Origin: Pomphorhynchus laevis
Taxonomy: Eukaryota; Acanthocephala; Palaeacanthocephala; Echinorhynchida; Pomphorhynchidae
NCBI GenBank assembly: GCA_012934845.2
Contig: WNNJ02001795.1
Span: 144,583 to 208,582, forward strand
Direction: 5' to 3'
DNA: 64,000 nt
A model generated the notes under the pieces. It did not search any database. It was not told the origin of the DNA and was given only the letters and a program-made list of their open reading frames with translations. Position 1 is the first letter of the stretch. The number at the start of each line of letters is the position of its first letter. Below, piece by piece: positions 12,126-23,209 of this stretch. A program made the position numbers and the translations under genes.

Positions 12126-12247
12126 ATATCTCAATTCTTGTGGTGAAATTTCTTCTGCGAAGTCTTAATATATCTGTCATTGGTCTTTTAATATAGTAGA
12201 ATTTCGTCTCATTCTCAATGTCATAGAGACTGCCTTTGCTATTAATA
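12126..12247 (-). CDS. Tetraspan protein, small cytoplasmic exon (tentative)
   Basis: The acceptor aatatctcag is good; the donor (TAT|GTTTGA) is weak. The exon takes two bases from exon 16062-16350 and leaves one for exon 10146-11011, so phases agree on both sides. It reads SKGSLYDIENETKFYYIKR and then a basic segment (LRLRRRN). An alternative acceptor (ttcgacag at 12371-12378) would give a frame with an early stop. Confidence is limited by the poor donor. Confidence 0.45.
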
Positions 12248-12734
12248 CTGAGATATTCGTTCTTAGCGCTTTTATGCAATAGGCGTAATCTATTTGTTCG
12301 GATTCACATGTTTTACGAGCTACTTGCTTTATTGTAGAGTATGCAATACGTCCAATTTCGCCAACTGTCGAAAATACCATAAGGATAAAAGTGCCCTGCT
12401 CGATTTTGAATATTCTCTCATATATAGCATTTTGCTGTCTTCGTGTTAATTAATTTAATTAATTTAATACTAACAGCAATTACTCAACAATTTGGAGCCG
12501 GATGATCAACAAAAAACATTTTCTGTATTTTTCGCTAGATACTACTGCTAGTAGCATAATCAGCAAATCAAAAGGCAATTTGTTTAAATTTATATATTAA
12601 TTAATTAAATTCTGATATTTTAATCTTGTGATTTTTCAAAACTATCAATTTCCAGGTAAGATCTACCAAACGCAAAATATTTTAATTTTGACGATATTTA
12701 TCATATTTTACTTTACAAATATTATTATATATTT

Positions 12735-13080
12735 AATCAGATCAGCTAACTTTGTCTACGTATTTTAAATTATTTATAAATTAAAAATAATGCTAAATAA
12801 AATTTAAATAATTAAATAATAAATAATTAACTAATAAATAATTCTAAATAATAAATAATTTTTATACAAGATTTTAGGTAATTTATATCAAACTAAAATT
12901 TAAAATAAAAGTCATTTTTATGTATTGACTAATAAATAACAGACGTTGTATCAAAATATGGATTACATGTCATCAGGAGTAACTGCTATGTTATCAGATT
13001 TCGGCCCGCATTCTTCCACCCAACATATCAGCCGGGCCAAATACATGCTTATGACGTTTTCCTCTGATTAAATTTGTTTA
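12735..13080 (-). repeat. Dispersed repeat family A, inverted copy
   Basis: On the - strand this carries the same landmarks as 2440-2860: CGTCATAAGCATGTATTTGG, the GGGTGG...ATGTTGG region, a CTGATAACATAGCAGTTACTCCTGATGAC block and AGTTAGCTGA. It lies in the intron between the two tetraspan exons at 12.1 and 16.1 kb. Confidence 0.65.
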
Positions 13081-13726
13081 ATTTTAAATCTATTTTGACG
13101 CTAAATTAGTAAAGAAATGAGTTCAAGCCGGGTTACTACATAGGACCCTCCACCAAGTATGTCCATCCAAGTTACAGATTTTTTTAGGAATTATTATGAT
13201 TGCTGTTAGCACATCACATTTCCCATCTTCTTTCCCTTTTTTCTCTCGTTAATACTACAAAGACTTTAATTGTTGAAACATCTAAGATCTACCAAACTGT
13301 ATGGTAATATAATATCATCCTGAACTGTTTTTTGCATGAACTATTTTTTGGAATTAAGAAATCAAGAAGATAGAGGTTGAGTATGTTTTGAATATAATCT
13401 GGAATCAGACATCGCCGAATCAGACATTTTTTTGGAATCAGACAACGTCTTTAATTTTTTAGAGTATTTGGTTTCTAAATTTAATTTATTGTTCGTTCTT
13501 AAAATAAAAATCAGGACAATTCACAATTAAGTTTACCTTTAATGGCTTTTGGAATATGTTTTCGAGCGATTTAACTGATCCGATGTTTGTAAGTGAATGC
13601 GAAAAATCACATGCTTTGTTTACATACACTTCATTATTATCATTCCAGCCGAGATATTCTTTACTTTTAAAGCACTGACTACTTAGATTGTTGATCTCGC
13701 TGAAGCCTGTATCCGAATTTGAATAC

Positions 13727-14405
13727 CCTTCTTTTCTACAACGAAGTCATGAAATTATCACCATTAAGGTTTATTCGTGTATATTTTAGAATTCAAGTGC
13801 AAAATTATACTATTATATATAATATATCATTATATATTATATAAAAATAGTTTATTTTCTAATTTATAATAGTTTATTTATATAAATATAGACCGAAAAT
13901 AGTCTATTTTCCTTTAAAAATAGAAAATAGTTTATTCAATAAACAGTTCCGAATGATGATATTATATTATCATACTATATAGTAGAGTAGATTTTAGATG
14001 TTTCCACAGTGCAGTATTTGATTTAATACTACAAAATCTAATTTAATACTGCAAAGACTTACTTAACTGGACTACACGATGACGTTTCGGCTACATGCGT
14101 GACTTTTGAAAAAGAGCATTTCCGATAAATTGCTTAAGTACCCGTGTCAAAAAGCTCGTAAGCTGAAATTTGCTTATAAGATCATCTCTATCTATATCAT
14201 GTCATTCATTTATGGCTGCTTTGTTTCGTCCGTGGGATCCTTAAATCAGTCTCTGTAGTATCAAATCATATATTATATATACTTATAATATATAATAATA
14301 TATTATATATAATAGTATAAATTTGCACTTGAATATAAAATATACACGAATAAACCTGAATGGTGATAATTTTAAGATTTTGTTGTAGAAAATAAGGGTA
14401 TTTCA
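13727..14405. repeat. Inverted-repeat element, Penelope-terminal-repeat-like
   Basis: Arms of about 100 bases at 13727-13825 and 14300-14405 are inverted copies: AATACCCTTCTTTTCTACAA on the left matches TTGTAGAAAATAAGGGTATT on the right, and both carry the GTGATAATTT and TATACACGAATAAACCT blocks. Between and beside them are sequences of the CCGAAACGTCATCGTG type (14420 on +; 14075-14095 on -), resembling the 3' half of small hammerheads from Penelope-like elements. No protein is encoded. Confidence 0.5.
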
Positions 14406-14907
14406 AGTCACACCAGCAGCCGAAACGTCATCGTGTGCAGATGAGTGCAGTCGCTCATCACTGACATTTAATACTGACGAATCGTATATGTATCGTTGAA
14501 GGTAGTCCAGTTAGATATCGACAGCAGCTTTCAACTTATTACCTTATTTCAATGGAACCATGGTTATCAAGCATTGTTGATACAACCTTTACGATGAACT
14601 TGCGACGAATCCTTTTAAGGATCAAACGAACAACGCGATGCAACAATAAATGAATCGTCTGATATAAATATAAATGGTTTGATAAGCAAGTTTCCAGTTT
14701 ACGAGCTTTTGCCACTGGCACTGGAGCCATTTATCGAAAATGCTCTTTTCAAAAGTCACACAGGCAGCCAAAACGTTATCGTGATGGATCATACTACTGC
14801 ATAGAGCTGCCGGTCTCTTATGTCTTCTAATGGTGACGAATTCTATGCTGGTCGTTGAGTGTAGTTAAGTTAATTACCGGCAGCCGCTTTATATATACCT
14901 ATCTTGA

Positions 14908-14953
14908 TATATATATGCTGCGTGCCTGGATTCAGGCACGCAGCATATATATA
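14908..14953. repeat. Perfect 21-bp palindrome with 4-base loop
   Basis: Arms 14908-14928 and 14933-14953 pair without a mismatch around the loop GATT. The inner 13 pairs (GCTGCGTGCCTG region) are GC-rich, unusual here; the outer part is TA-repeat. It could be a cruciform or hairpin, or a miniature element. Confidence 0.8.
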
Positions 14954-15204
14954 CCGTTTCAGCTTTGAAAAGCTTCATCGGTTGCAGCGCATACAATGCC
15001 ATCGCATGAAAAACACTATAGATAAAATCAGAAAAAAATACTGTATGCTAATTGCATGACGTAACTTGCGCTTTCGAAGTCAATGCAATGCAGTGAATTC
15101 TGTTAATTGTAATAGACATCAATTGGATCATGTGCTGCAACTAACGATACTTCTCAAAGACGAAACTGTACGCCGTCTTGCAGTGTAGAAACAATAAATT
15201 CCTT

Positions 15205-15295
15205 ATGCAGAAGTCTAATGAAAAGTCTTAGGGAAGTCTCATGAGAAGTCTCATGAAAAGTATCATGAGAAGTCTCAGTGAAGTCTTAGAAAAGC
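15205..15295. repeat. Short tandem repeat, AAGTCTCATGA-like
   Basis: About seven imperfect copies of a 9-12-base unit of the form (G)AAGTCTYATGA follow each other (AAGTCTCATGAG, AAGTCTCATGAA, AAGTATCATGAG, AAGTCTCAGTG). No other function is evident. Confidence 0.7.
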
Positions 15296-16061
15296 AGATA
15301 TGTGTAATAGACAGTCCTGGTTGAATAAAACATATAATTTATTTAAGTATTATATACATAATTTGCATTGAGATTATTAGTCTTATTTAGCAAGCTAAAT
15401 AAGATTAAAAATGAATGAAATTATAAACGATGACTTTTCGGTGTAAAATTTAAAAGTAAATTTTTAAGTTCGAGTTTATTTTTAAAATTTGATTTTCAAT
15501 AAAATTTGTATCGATAGTTAACCGAAGGTCAATAGCAAAATACACTATTTGTAAAATAACGTGTTTTATGTAATTAGCAAGTAGCTATATAAATAATTCG
15601 TAGATAATGAATACCAATAAAATATTTGGCACTAAAATATAACCTATTTTATCCGATGATTGTTCGAATTTCAAAATTGTATTTCAATTCGTCAAATCTA
15701 GGAACGAGTTAGCTAACAAATATATCTTACTGAATTTTACTTTAAATTTATCACGAATTGCGAATTTTTCCAAATTATTTGTCATAATTTAGAAATAGCA
15801 AATATGTAAATCTGATCAGATAACAGATTGTCATATATAAATTATAAATAAAAATAAATAATTATAAATAATAAATAATTATAAAAGATCGATTTAAAAA
15901 CAATGGACCACAAATTTTTTGATTGCATTAAGATCGACCTATTCTTCCATGTGTAATAATCTCATAAAGTAATGTCAAATTACAGCTAATATAATCTTGA
16001 TAGCATAATTATCATTAGGCGTGTTTTCTAATGTTTCAATATTTGAATGAAAGCAACTTAC
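15296..16061. other. Intron sequence, no gene seen
   Basis: Intron of the tetraspan gene between exons 12126-12247 and 16062-16350. AT-rich, with no coding signal or clear repeat. Confidence 0.5.
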
Positions 16062-16350
16062 TTTAAACGGTCGACTTTACTCTGAACTCTGCACTGTTTG
16101 AATAATCTTCTAATTGCATCACTGTTTAAATTGATCTTGTTAAATTTTAGTACACATAATCGATAACAGTTTGATATACAATAACTCATCCACATGAACA
16201 TCGTGTTTATACTTGACATTATTGCGGACAAGATAAAACACCAGAAAGGCCAATGAAAACACCATTGTACCAACTTTTGATTTTTATCGAGTTTTACGGA
16301 CATTTTGCAATCTTTCATATACGATATAGCCCCAGATGAAGTCAGGATGC
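16062..16350 (-). CDS. Tetraspan protein, exon with second extracellular loop and TM4
   Basis: The acceptor ...cagatatttag is followed by GCATCCTGAC and the exon ends at AAA|GTAAGT, a strong donor. With the T left by exon 34295-34441 the first codon is Cys. Reading: ILTSSGAISYM (end of TM3), a charged loop with KDCKM and KLDKNQK, then WCFHWPFWCFILSAIMSSI (TM4), then a basic cytoplasmic stretch. An acceptor further 5' would keep the frame open but does not match the phase of the upstream exon. Confidence 0.62.
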
Positions 16351-17271
16351 CTAAATATCTGATTGTTACGTTCCTATTGTACCACGTTGTAGATGTAATA
16401 TAATAAGTGAACAAAAATGTTTAAATATTTTTCTATAATTTACTGCTTACGGATGCAATATCTTAACTGCTTATAAATTAATACTATATAATATTTTACT
16501 GTTCTGTTAACATAAATATTGGTTGAGTTAGTATAATTAATATATAATTAATATTAATTTTAATTAATAAAATTAAATTAAGTATTTAAATATTTTTTAT
16601 ATTTAAATATTTTTTAGTATATTTTTTTATATTATTTTTAATTTATATAAAAATTAACTATTATAAAAGTTAAGTATAAAATGGATCGTTTCGCTGTGAT
16701 TCATAGTTCAAACTGATTAAATTTTCTAAAATTGCATCATTCCCATATTTAAGTAAAACTAAAAAATTATACAAATCTATACCCAAATTATATAAGTTGA
16801 TGCTATAAAGAAATCATTTTTGTCTGATTGCACGATGTTTTATCTGCAAAACCTTCTGTCGATTCTGCTTGCCGGTATTTTCAAATGTGTTTATTTACAA
16901 AAATGATACAATGTAGATCGGAAAATTGAACATATAGACACGTTATTCAGAACAATGGTATTATAAATCATGACCGATAAGAATTTTCAGTTCGAAATGT
17001 TTTGCATATGAGTGTGTTCAAACGATTAAAGGATTTAGCAAATATGCAAACAACTGTCAATTCTCAAGCAAGTACTGGCAAAAAGCAGCAAGATAAGCTT
17101 ATCGTAGACAAGGCAAGTGATTTGTTTACTGGATCAATCGTTGAGCAAGGGGAACTCCCACTGTACCTAAACGGACGAACTTAATTTGCTTTAAATTTAC
17201 TGAACCTATACAAAGGAACAACGTTTTCAACATCTTCCTTAGGAACTTCTCTTCAGGTTTCAAAGGGAGAG

Positions 17272-17784
17272 TTGTTTTTCATTCATAAAAATATTAAGAG
17301 GCAGAGGTTAGGGTATCATTTTGTACCTCCGACCTTGATCTTGATTACTTGGACTATTTCAAAAAACTATTCAAGTCGTGGTAAGATCATTTACAAACCT
17401 ATCCAAGCAACTTTAAAAGTCAACAACATACCGACATGCATATTAGATGAAGACATTCTAGCACTCGAACATTATTTTAAGATTAGCAATAACAGATTTA
17501 TTACAGGAAAGAGAGGATTGCCGATTCCCGTGGCATTTTGTTCTGCATCGGTCGACGTGGCCGAGTGTCTAGTTCACTCCAAATGTAACCCTTTCCTATG
17601 GCATAATCTGACATTTACTCTGATCGCAACTGACTCTATGATCTACCCCCGTCATAATGCCTGTCACAGATGGATACATTGGATTTCTGGATGTCTTCTT
17701 CACCGCTCTTGCGAGATATGTGGTTATCCGGATGCCCATTCAGAAAAATGCGAAAGATCTCTGCACTGTATTAACTGCGGGTAA
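17272..17784 (+). pseudogene. ORF1 (gag-like) fragment of the I/Jockey-like element
   Basis: A 170-codon open frame contains ITGKRGLPIPVAFCSASVD and ends CEICGYPDAHSEKCERSLHC. The Cys-rich end has the C-x2-C-...-H-x4-C order of retrotransposon zinc knuckles, and the preceding part has the feel of the RNA-binding region of I/Jockey ORF1 proteins. A second fragment follows at 17905-18099. The element is interrupted by the RTE at 18362. Confidence 0.5.
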
Positions 17785-18344
17785 GTTCACCGAGCCTGGT
17801 CGATAAAATGTGCTTCCTTCAAAAGTTACAAGAATCGTCATATAGTAGCTCAGATAAAGCCATCCAGCTTCGCCGATGCATGTTCCGCTATTAATAGCAT
17901 AAGAATGACCGACTTAGACCTATTACGGCATATTGAGGCTAAGCACCAAGAATCAATGGATAAGATGATCGAATTGATAAAGAACCTCATTTCACAGATT
18001 GGTGGAGCTTTTAGTCCATCTACAAAAGTGGCAAAATCTAAAAAACCCAAGATCAAAGAAACGAATTGCTTCGTCAACGCAGTTCTTAGCCTCTTTTAAA
18101 CTGACAAAGATCAGAAAAGATTGGAGCCTTGCGTCGGGAAATGAAGATAATGCCCGAGGGAAAATGACTTCACCTGTCGAGACTGGAGATGGAAAGGGCA
18201 AACCTATTCGCCTCAGGCTCCGACTAGGTGTAGGGCGTCCTACTCTGGTAACATTACGCAATAGGAAGTAACCGAGAGCCTTTTTCACTGAATATTCTTC
18301 AGTAGAATTCGGGAGGTGCTTCCGCCCTTATGCTTCTATCTGGT

Positions 18345-18361
18345 AGAGATGCAGATGTTAT
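18345..18361. repeat. 17-bp target-site duplication, left copy (RTE)
   Basis: AGAGATGCAGATGTTAT occurs here and at 21544-21560, immediately flanking the RTE. The related empty site in I/Jockey-like copy 2 (around 27205-27222) reads CGAAATACAGATGCAAT once only. Confidence 0.85.
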
Positions 18362-18496
18362 GGTGGTGCGGTCCGTTCCTCCTCGTGGTGCCACTGGATA
18401 ACGCTTACTCTCTGTGAGCGTGAACCAAACGCGGACCTTACCGACGACAGGCATGCGGCAGCCGGTCGGGAAAACAATTGTCGCAACCATCAAACC

Positions 18497-19768
18497 ATGA
18501 TAAAGTTTAATCAAAATGACCCCGCCAATACTAAGGCGTCCTCTGTAGACGACGCGTTCAGGAGGTGCCATCCGGCCTGTTCGAAAAATTCACGAGGATG
18601 TGCGATCAGACAAGACCCGGTCTGTTCGGCAAATAAGCGAGGGTTCACGACGGAAGGACGACGCCGAGACGCAAGTGATCTGGCCCAATCATACGTACGA
18701 GTTGCAACGCTCAACGTAGGAACACTGACGGGTAAATCTCGAGAAATTGCAGCTGACCTAAAGAGGAGAAAGATTGACATTCTTGCAATACAAGAGACTA
18801 AATGGAAGGGCGGAAAAGCCAAGGAAATTGGAGACGGATACAAACTGTATTATATGGGAACTGAGACAGCACGAAACGGAGTAGCCATTGTCGTAGCAGA
18901 GAGACTCAGAGACCAAGTGTGCGAAGTGACGCGATACACTGGGAGGTTGATGAAGATTAAGCTGGCATTATGCGAAACGACCGTACACTACTTCTCTGTG
19001 TACGCTCCTCAAACAGGATGCACAGATAAAGAGAAGCTGGACTTCTGGGAAATGCTAGATGAAAAGATGGCAGAAGTCCCCGAAGAAGACTATGTGATCA
19101 TAGCCGGTGATATGAATGCCCATGTTGGACAGACGGATGAGAGTGAATGTCACGGTGGATATGGCATAGGTGAGAAGAACGCAGAAGGGGAACAACTACT
19201 GGAGTTTGCAACTACGCACAACCTCACCATCACCAACACCAACTTCACAAAAAGGCCGAGCCACCTGTACACATATTACCATGGAACGGGCTCACAAATC
19301 AGGAAGTCGCAAATTGATTTTGTCCTGGTGAGGCAAAAACACAAAAAGACGGTGCTAGACACAAAGGTCATTCCATCAGAGACCACAGCAACTCAACATA
19401 AGCCACTGATATGTGACCTGAAAATTGAAGTCCCCCGTAAACCGAGGCCAGAACAAACAAAGACGAGCCGAATCAAGTGGTGGAAACTGAGGGAAGAAGA
19501 CACAGTTGGAACAAAGGCAAAGCTGGCCCGGATAAGACTACCTAGCATACATGGAGTACAGGACACCTGGACCGCGTTGCGCTGCACGATCCACCTAGCT
19601 GCAAAGCACATACTCGGATCCACCAAGCCATGTCAAAAATACATCGACAAAGAAACTTGGTTTTGGACAGAAGAGGTCAAAGACGCAGTGAAGGCAAAGA
19701 AAAATTCATACAAGGCTCTCCGGATAGCACAAACACAGGAGAACAAAGATGAATATCACCGAGCGTAA
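18497..19768 (+). CDS. RTE polyprotein, N-terminal half (APE-type endonuclease)
   Basis: The ATG at 18497 opens 423 codons. Endonuclease motifs are in order: VATLNVGTLTGKSREIA, ILAIQETKW (metal-binding Glu), YAPQTG, VIIAGDMNAHVG, SQIDFVLV and a final ATQHKPLICDL with the catalytic His. The enzyme nicks target DNA to prime reverse transcription. It ends at TAA 19766-19768 in the linker before the RT. The next open frame is in the same reading frame, so this is most simply a nonsense mutation in one polyprotein of about 1,000 residues. Confidence 0.85.
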   Translation: MIKFNQNDPANTKASSVDDAFRRCHPACSKNSRGCAIRQDPVCSANKRGFTTEGRRRDASDLAQSYVRVATLNVGTLTGKSREIAADLKRRKIDILAIQETKWKGGKAKEIGDGYKLYYMGTETARNGVAIVVAERLRDQVCEVTRYTGRLMKIKLALCETTVHYFSVYAPQTGCTDKEKLDFWEMLDEKMAEVPEEDYVIIAGDMNAHVGQTDESECHGGYGIGEKNAEGEQLLEFATTHNLTITNTNFTKRPSHLYTYYHGTGSQIRKSQIDFVLVRQKHKKTVLDTKVIPSETTATQHKPLICDLKIEVPRKPRPEQTKTSRIKWWKLREEDTVGTKAKLARIRLPSIHGVQDTWTALRCTIHLAAKHILGSTKPCQKYIDKETWFWTEEVKDAVKAKKNSYKALRIAQTQENKDEYHRA

Positions 19769-19786
19769 AAGAAAGCAAGGAAACAA

Positions 19787-21532
19787 GTGGCTATTGCTAG
19801 GAGTAACCACCTAGATAACCTCTACCAAAAGCTCGACACTCGAGAAGGAGAAAAAGGCGTGTACCGACTAGCCCGTTCAAGACGGAAGAAGGCAGCAGAC
19901 ATCGAGAAGTTCCATGGTATCAGCAATGAGCAGGGAAAACTCATTATACACCCACAAGACGTGCTGGAGAGATGGAGAAGATATTTTAAAGCCATCTTTA
20001 CAGAAGAGTTTGAACATCCACCAATACCAGAGGGGACTCCAAATCACACACAAGTCGATCCACTCAATGGTGCAGAGGTCAGAGAGGCAATGATGAAGAT
20101 GAAGCCGGGTAAAGCCAACGGACCCGATGATTTAGCGGTGGACTTCTGGAGAATCAATCCGGATGAGTGGACACCATGGCTAACTAATTTTCTCCAGAAG
20201 ATTGTTGACGCAAAAGAGGTGCCAGAAGACTGGAGTCGAAGCATAACTATCCCAATCTGGAAGCAGAAAGGAAGCCCAGCAGATTGTGAAAACTACCGCC
20301 CAATTCGTCTTCTCAGTCACACCATGAAAATCTTCGAGAGAGTGCTCGACAAGAGAATCCGTGACTCCGTCAAACTAAGTGTCAACCAGGCAGGCTTTGT
20401 GCGCAACTGTGGAGCCATCGATGCAATACACTCAGCCAGACTACTCCTTGAAAAGCACAGAGAGAAGAAGCAGCCCCTCCATGTAGCTTTTCTGGACCTT
20501 GAGAAAGCGTTCGACAGAGTACCTCATAAGCTTATATGGTACGCTTTGAGACGCAGAAAAGTACCGGAGGAATTGATCGAATGGGTGAAGATGTTGTACA
20601 AAGGAACGACGAGCAATGTGCTAACAGCAGCGGGAAAATCCAGAGAATTTCCAATCTCAGTCGGTGTGCACCAAGGATCTGCACTCTCCCCATTACTATT
20701 CATCATAGTTATGGACGTGATTACGAAAGACCTTCTAAGACAAGCACCATGGACCATCCTGTATGCCGACGATGTTATGCTGGTATCTAAAGACAAACAT
20801 GACCTCGAGCAACAAGTTCAGCAATGGCACGATCGCCTGGCACAGTTTGGGTTGAAACTGAACACAGCCAAAACAGAGTACATGACGACGAACCAGAACG
20901 AAGATGTAAGCATATCAGTTAATGGCGTGCTTCTGCCAAAGACAACTGCGTTCAAATATCTGGGATCAGTCATCTCCAGCACAGGAGGAGTGGCAAAAGA
21001 CGTCACCACTCGCATCAACGCAAGCTGGACAAAATGGAGAGCAGCCACTGGAGTTTTGTGCGACAAACGCATGCCAGACAAACTCAAATCGAAGTTCTAC
21101 AGAAGCGTAATACGGCCTGTAGCAATGTACGGTGCTGAGTGCTGGGCAATGACAGCAGAAGCAGAACGTAAGCTTGGATGCATGGAAACCAAAATGCTAA
21201 GGTGGATCGCAGGAAAGACTCGCCTAGATCATGTCCGTAACGAAGACATCCGCAAGCGATTTGGCGTAGCACCCATAGCAGACAAACTGAGAGAATCAAG
21301 GCTGCGATGGTATGGACATGTAATGAGGGCAGACGTGAACACATTAGCGCAGGCACCATTTCAAATCGAGGTCGACGGAAAGAGACCAATAGGAAGACCA
21401 CAGAAAAGATGGATGGATACCCTTCTTAAGGACATGAAAATGGTCGGACTCACGCCCAAAGACGCAGCAAAGAAGGCATTTTGGCGTCAACGATCGTGGC
21501 AAGCGGACCCCGTCATACGGGATAAACGCTAA
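19787..21532 (+). CDS. RTE polyprotein, C-terminal half (reverse transcriptase)
   Basis: The same frame as the endonuclease continues after the TAA. RT motifs: WKQKGSPADCENYRPIRLLS, VAFLDLEKAFDRVPH (motif A), VGVHQGSALSPLLF (motif B) and ILYADDVMLVS (YADD active site). The C-terminal region has KMLRWIAGKTRLDHVRNEDI, RLRWYGHVMRAD and GRPQKRWMDTL, shared by many animal RTE elements. All catalytic residues are intact. The reading ends DPVIRDKR before the (AAG)n tail. Confidence 0.88.
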   Translation: MAIARSNHLDNLYQKLDTREGEKGVYRLARSRRKKAADIEKFHGISNEQGKLIIHPQDVLERWRRYFKAIFTEEFEHPPIPEGTPNHTQVDPLNGAEVREAMMKMKPGKANGPDDLAVDFWRINPDEWTPWLTNFLQKIVDAKEVPEDWSRSITIPIWKQKGSPADCENYRPIRLLSHTMKIFERVLDKRIRDSVKLSVNQAGFVRNCGAIDAIHSARLLLEKHREKKQPLHVAFLDLEKAFDRVPHKLIWYALRRRKVPEELIEWVKMLYKGTTSNVLTAAGKSREFPISVGVHQGSALSPLLFIIVMDVITKDLLRQAPWTILYADDVMLVSKDKHDLEQQVQQWHDRLAQFGLKLNTAKTEYMTTNQNEDVSISVNGVLLPKTTAFKYLGSVISSTGGVAKDVTTRINASWTKWRAATGVLCDKRMPDKLKSKFYRSVIRPVAMYGAECWAMTAEAERKLGCMETKMLRWIAGKTRLDHVRNEDIRKRFGVAPIADKLRESRLRWYGHVMRADVNTLAQAPFQIEVDGKRPIGRPQKRWMDTLLKDMKMVGLTPKDAAKKAFWRQRSWQADPVIRDKR

Positions 21533-21543
21533 GAAGAAGAAGA

Positions 21544-21560
21544 AGAGATGCAGATGTTAT
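21544..21560. repeat. 17-bp target-site duplication, right copy (RTE)
   Basis: Identical to 18345-18361. It directly follows the (AAG)n tail, and the I/Jockey-like sequence resumes right after it (AGTCTTTCAT here, AGTCCTTCAG in copy 2). Confidence 0.85.
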
Positions 21561-23119
21561 AGTCTTTCATGAAACGCGGTCTATCCGTTTTCCCCACAAT
21601 ATTACTCGAGTTATCCATTAGCACATCTACGCCCTTTACTCCGTACAAACCCCATCTAACTCATCTTCATCTCAAGGTCTTTTAACCTTAGCGAAGAGCT
21701 CTTTAAGATCATCCCTCCTTTTAAATTACTCTTGTCCAGCCCTATCTTATTTAGTTATATCACTCTGTAAGAACGGTAAGATTATTAGCATAACTAATGT
21801 CTATATTTTGCCAGGAGAAATTCACAAGAACCGTGACCTCCTGGATCAAATATTGGGGAGCAGTTATGACATATAATTGGTGACTTCAACGACGGAACTA
21901 GTCGTTGGATTAATGAAGCACTCCGCAGAGCCAGTAACGACTATCTTATTCCTAAACCACCTTACCCTATTTTTCATTTCTCTAAAACAAATTCTCTCCT
22001 CAACATATTACTGCTACATAAAATGTGGTTGATGAAACCCATTTGCACTGAGCATGGAGATGATGGCGCTCTCGATATAGATTCTAGCTGAGTAGGGATA
22101 GGGCGAGCATTGCTTACCTTAACCCTTCACAGTTACGGGGTTCACCGTTACGGTGAATTGGTCGGCGAACGCTGACCTGGATAGACTTAAACGTATCCTG
22201 AATAGAGCTAGTTGGGCTCAGAAATGGGCCCAGTATCTGTCATTGAATGGGAAAGCCCAAGTGCGCCTCTGGGGTACTTAAGCTATCTCAGGATTAGTCT
22301 TATTTTCAAGTGGACGTCTCCCAGAACAAAGACAAAGGTTTCTCAAGCTCCTCATCTCGAGATTATTGACCATAGTTCGTCTCGACTGGATTCTTAGTGG
22401 GTTAAAAAAACTCGAATGGTTTAGTCGTAAGCCAGCGCGCTGGTGCGGCCGGATGACTTAGATCCCTCTGGACCTGAGGCCGTAATGATTATAAGGAAGA
22501 TAAAGGAAAGGCTACGACTGGAATGGACAATTGATTTAATTTGCCTTTTTTGCGTGTTTTAATTTCTAAATTTTTTATCAGTTAAATAGTTTTAGCAAAA
22601 CCTTTATTCATTATAAATCATGACCATAATCAAAAACATGTCAAACATGCAGTCTTTGTGTTCCAAACCCAGGAAGTTTGGAACATGTACTAATGATCAC
22701 TGGGAAGATCCCCACCCTGCTCTCAGAAAGTGTCCCAATAGTGGCTTGGATCATCCGATCTAGTCCAGAAAATTTAATAATTTTAAAATACACATAGGCA
22801 GGCATATTATACCGATACAGAATCGCCCTCAACATTTTTCGAGGCGTCAAAATCAAATAAATCTTTCAGTATTGAGGATACCATAAAGTTAATAGACCAA
22901 AAGCATTAATAACACGTGGCAAATTCAATCAATGTTTTTAAAATTGATTGATACTCTTAATATTTTTACCCGGCATCTACATAACTACCCCGTCATCAAC
23001 AGCTCTAACAAACTAGCAGTTTCAACGAAACTTCTGGTCTTCAATAGCTCGAACAAATGGACATCTTCAGCATCCCCGATGATAAGGGATGAGATCATAA
23101 GTCTTTCTTCTTGGGATAT

Positions 23120-23209
23120 TGTTAAGATCCAAAGTGAGGCTAATGTAGCTTTATTGAAAACATCTACAAAACAAATAACATTAAAACACGAGTTAATTAA
23201 TTAACGACA
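23120..23209 (-). repeat. Gypsy 3' LTR
   Basis: The 90-bp repeat reads TGTCGTTAATTAATTAACTC... on the - strand and ends ...GGATCTTAACA. The integrase frame runs a few codons into it before stopping. It contains AATAAA within GATGTTTTCAATAAAGC. Confidence 0.88.

Larger units (their letters stand above)
18362..21543 (+). mobile_element. RTE-clade non-LTR retrotransposon, nearly intact
   Basis: A 3.2-kb element holds one frame for APE endonuclease plus RT, a short 3' part and an (AAG)n tail, as RTE elements have short tandem-repeat 3' ends. It is flanked by a perfect 17-bp target duplication. Base composition is clearly richer in G+C than its surroundings. A single in-frame TAA (19766-19768) separates the endonuclease and RT halves; otherwise the frame runs through. 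Confidence 0.85.
16985..22520 (+). mobile_element. I/Jockey-like non-LTR element, copy 1 (split by RTE)
   Basis: Segments 16985-18361 and 21561-22520 are parts of one decayed element. The left part holds ORF1 fragments with a zinc-knuckle-like end. The right part holds endonuclease and downstream fragments parallel to those in copy 2 (22610-29690). The junction region around 18345 and 21561 aligns base for base with the uninterrupted sequence at 27172-27236 in copy 2. Many stops and frameshifts are present. Boundaries are approximate; both copies seem to end near TTATAAATCA. Confidence 0.6.

Noticed and set aside
12177-12380. 67-codon - strand frame as a tetraspan exon
   Set aside because: It does not match the phase left by the 16-kb exon; the overlapping frame at 12126-12247 does.
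14539-14730. 63-codon - strand frame as an exon
   Set aside because: It sits in Penelope-like repeat debris and has no suitable splice sites.
18511-21401. Several - strand frames inside the RTE
   Set aside because: Shadows of the + strand endonuclease/RT frame, made long by its higher G+C.
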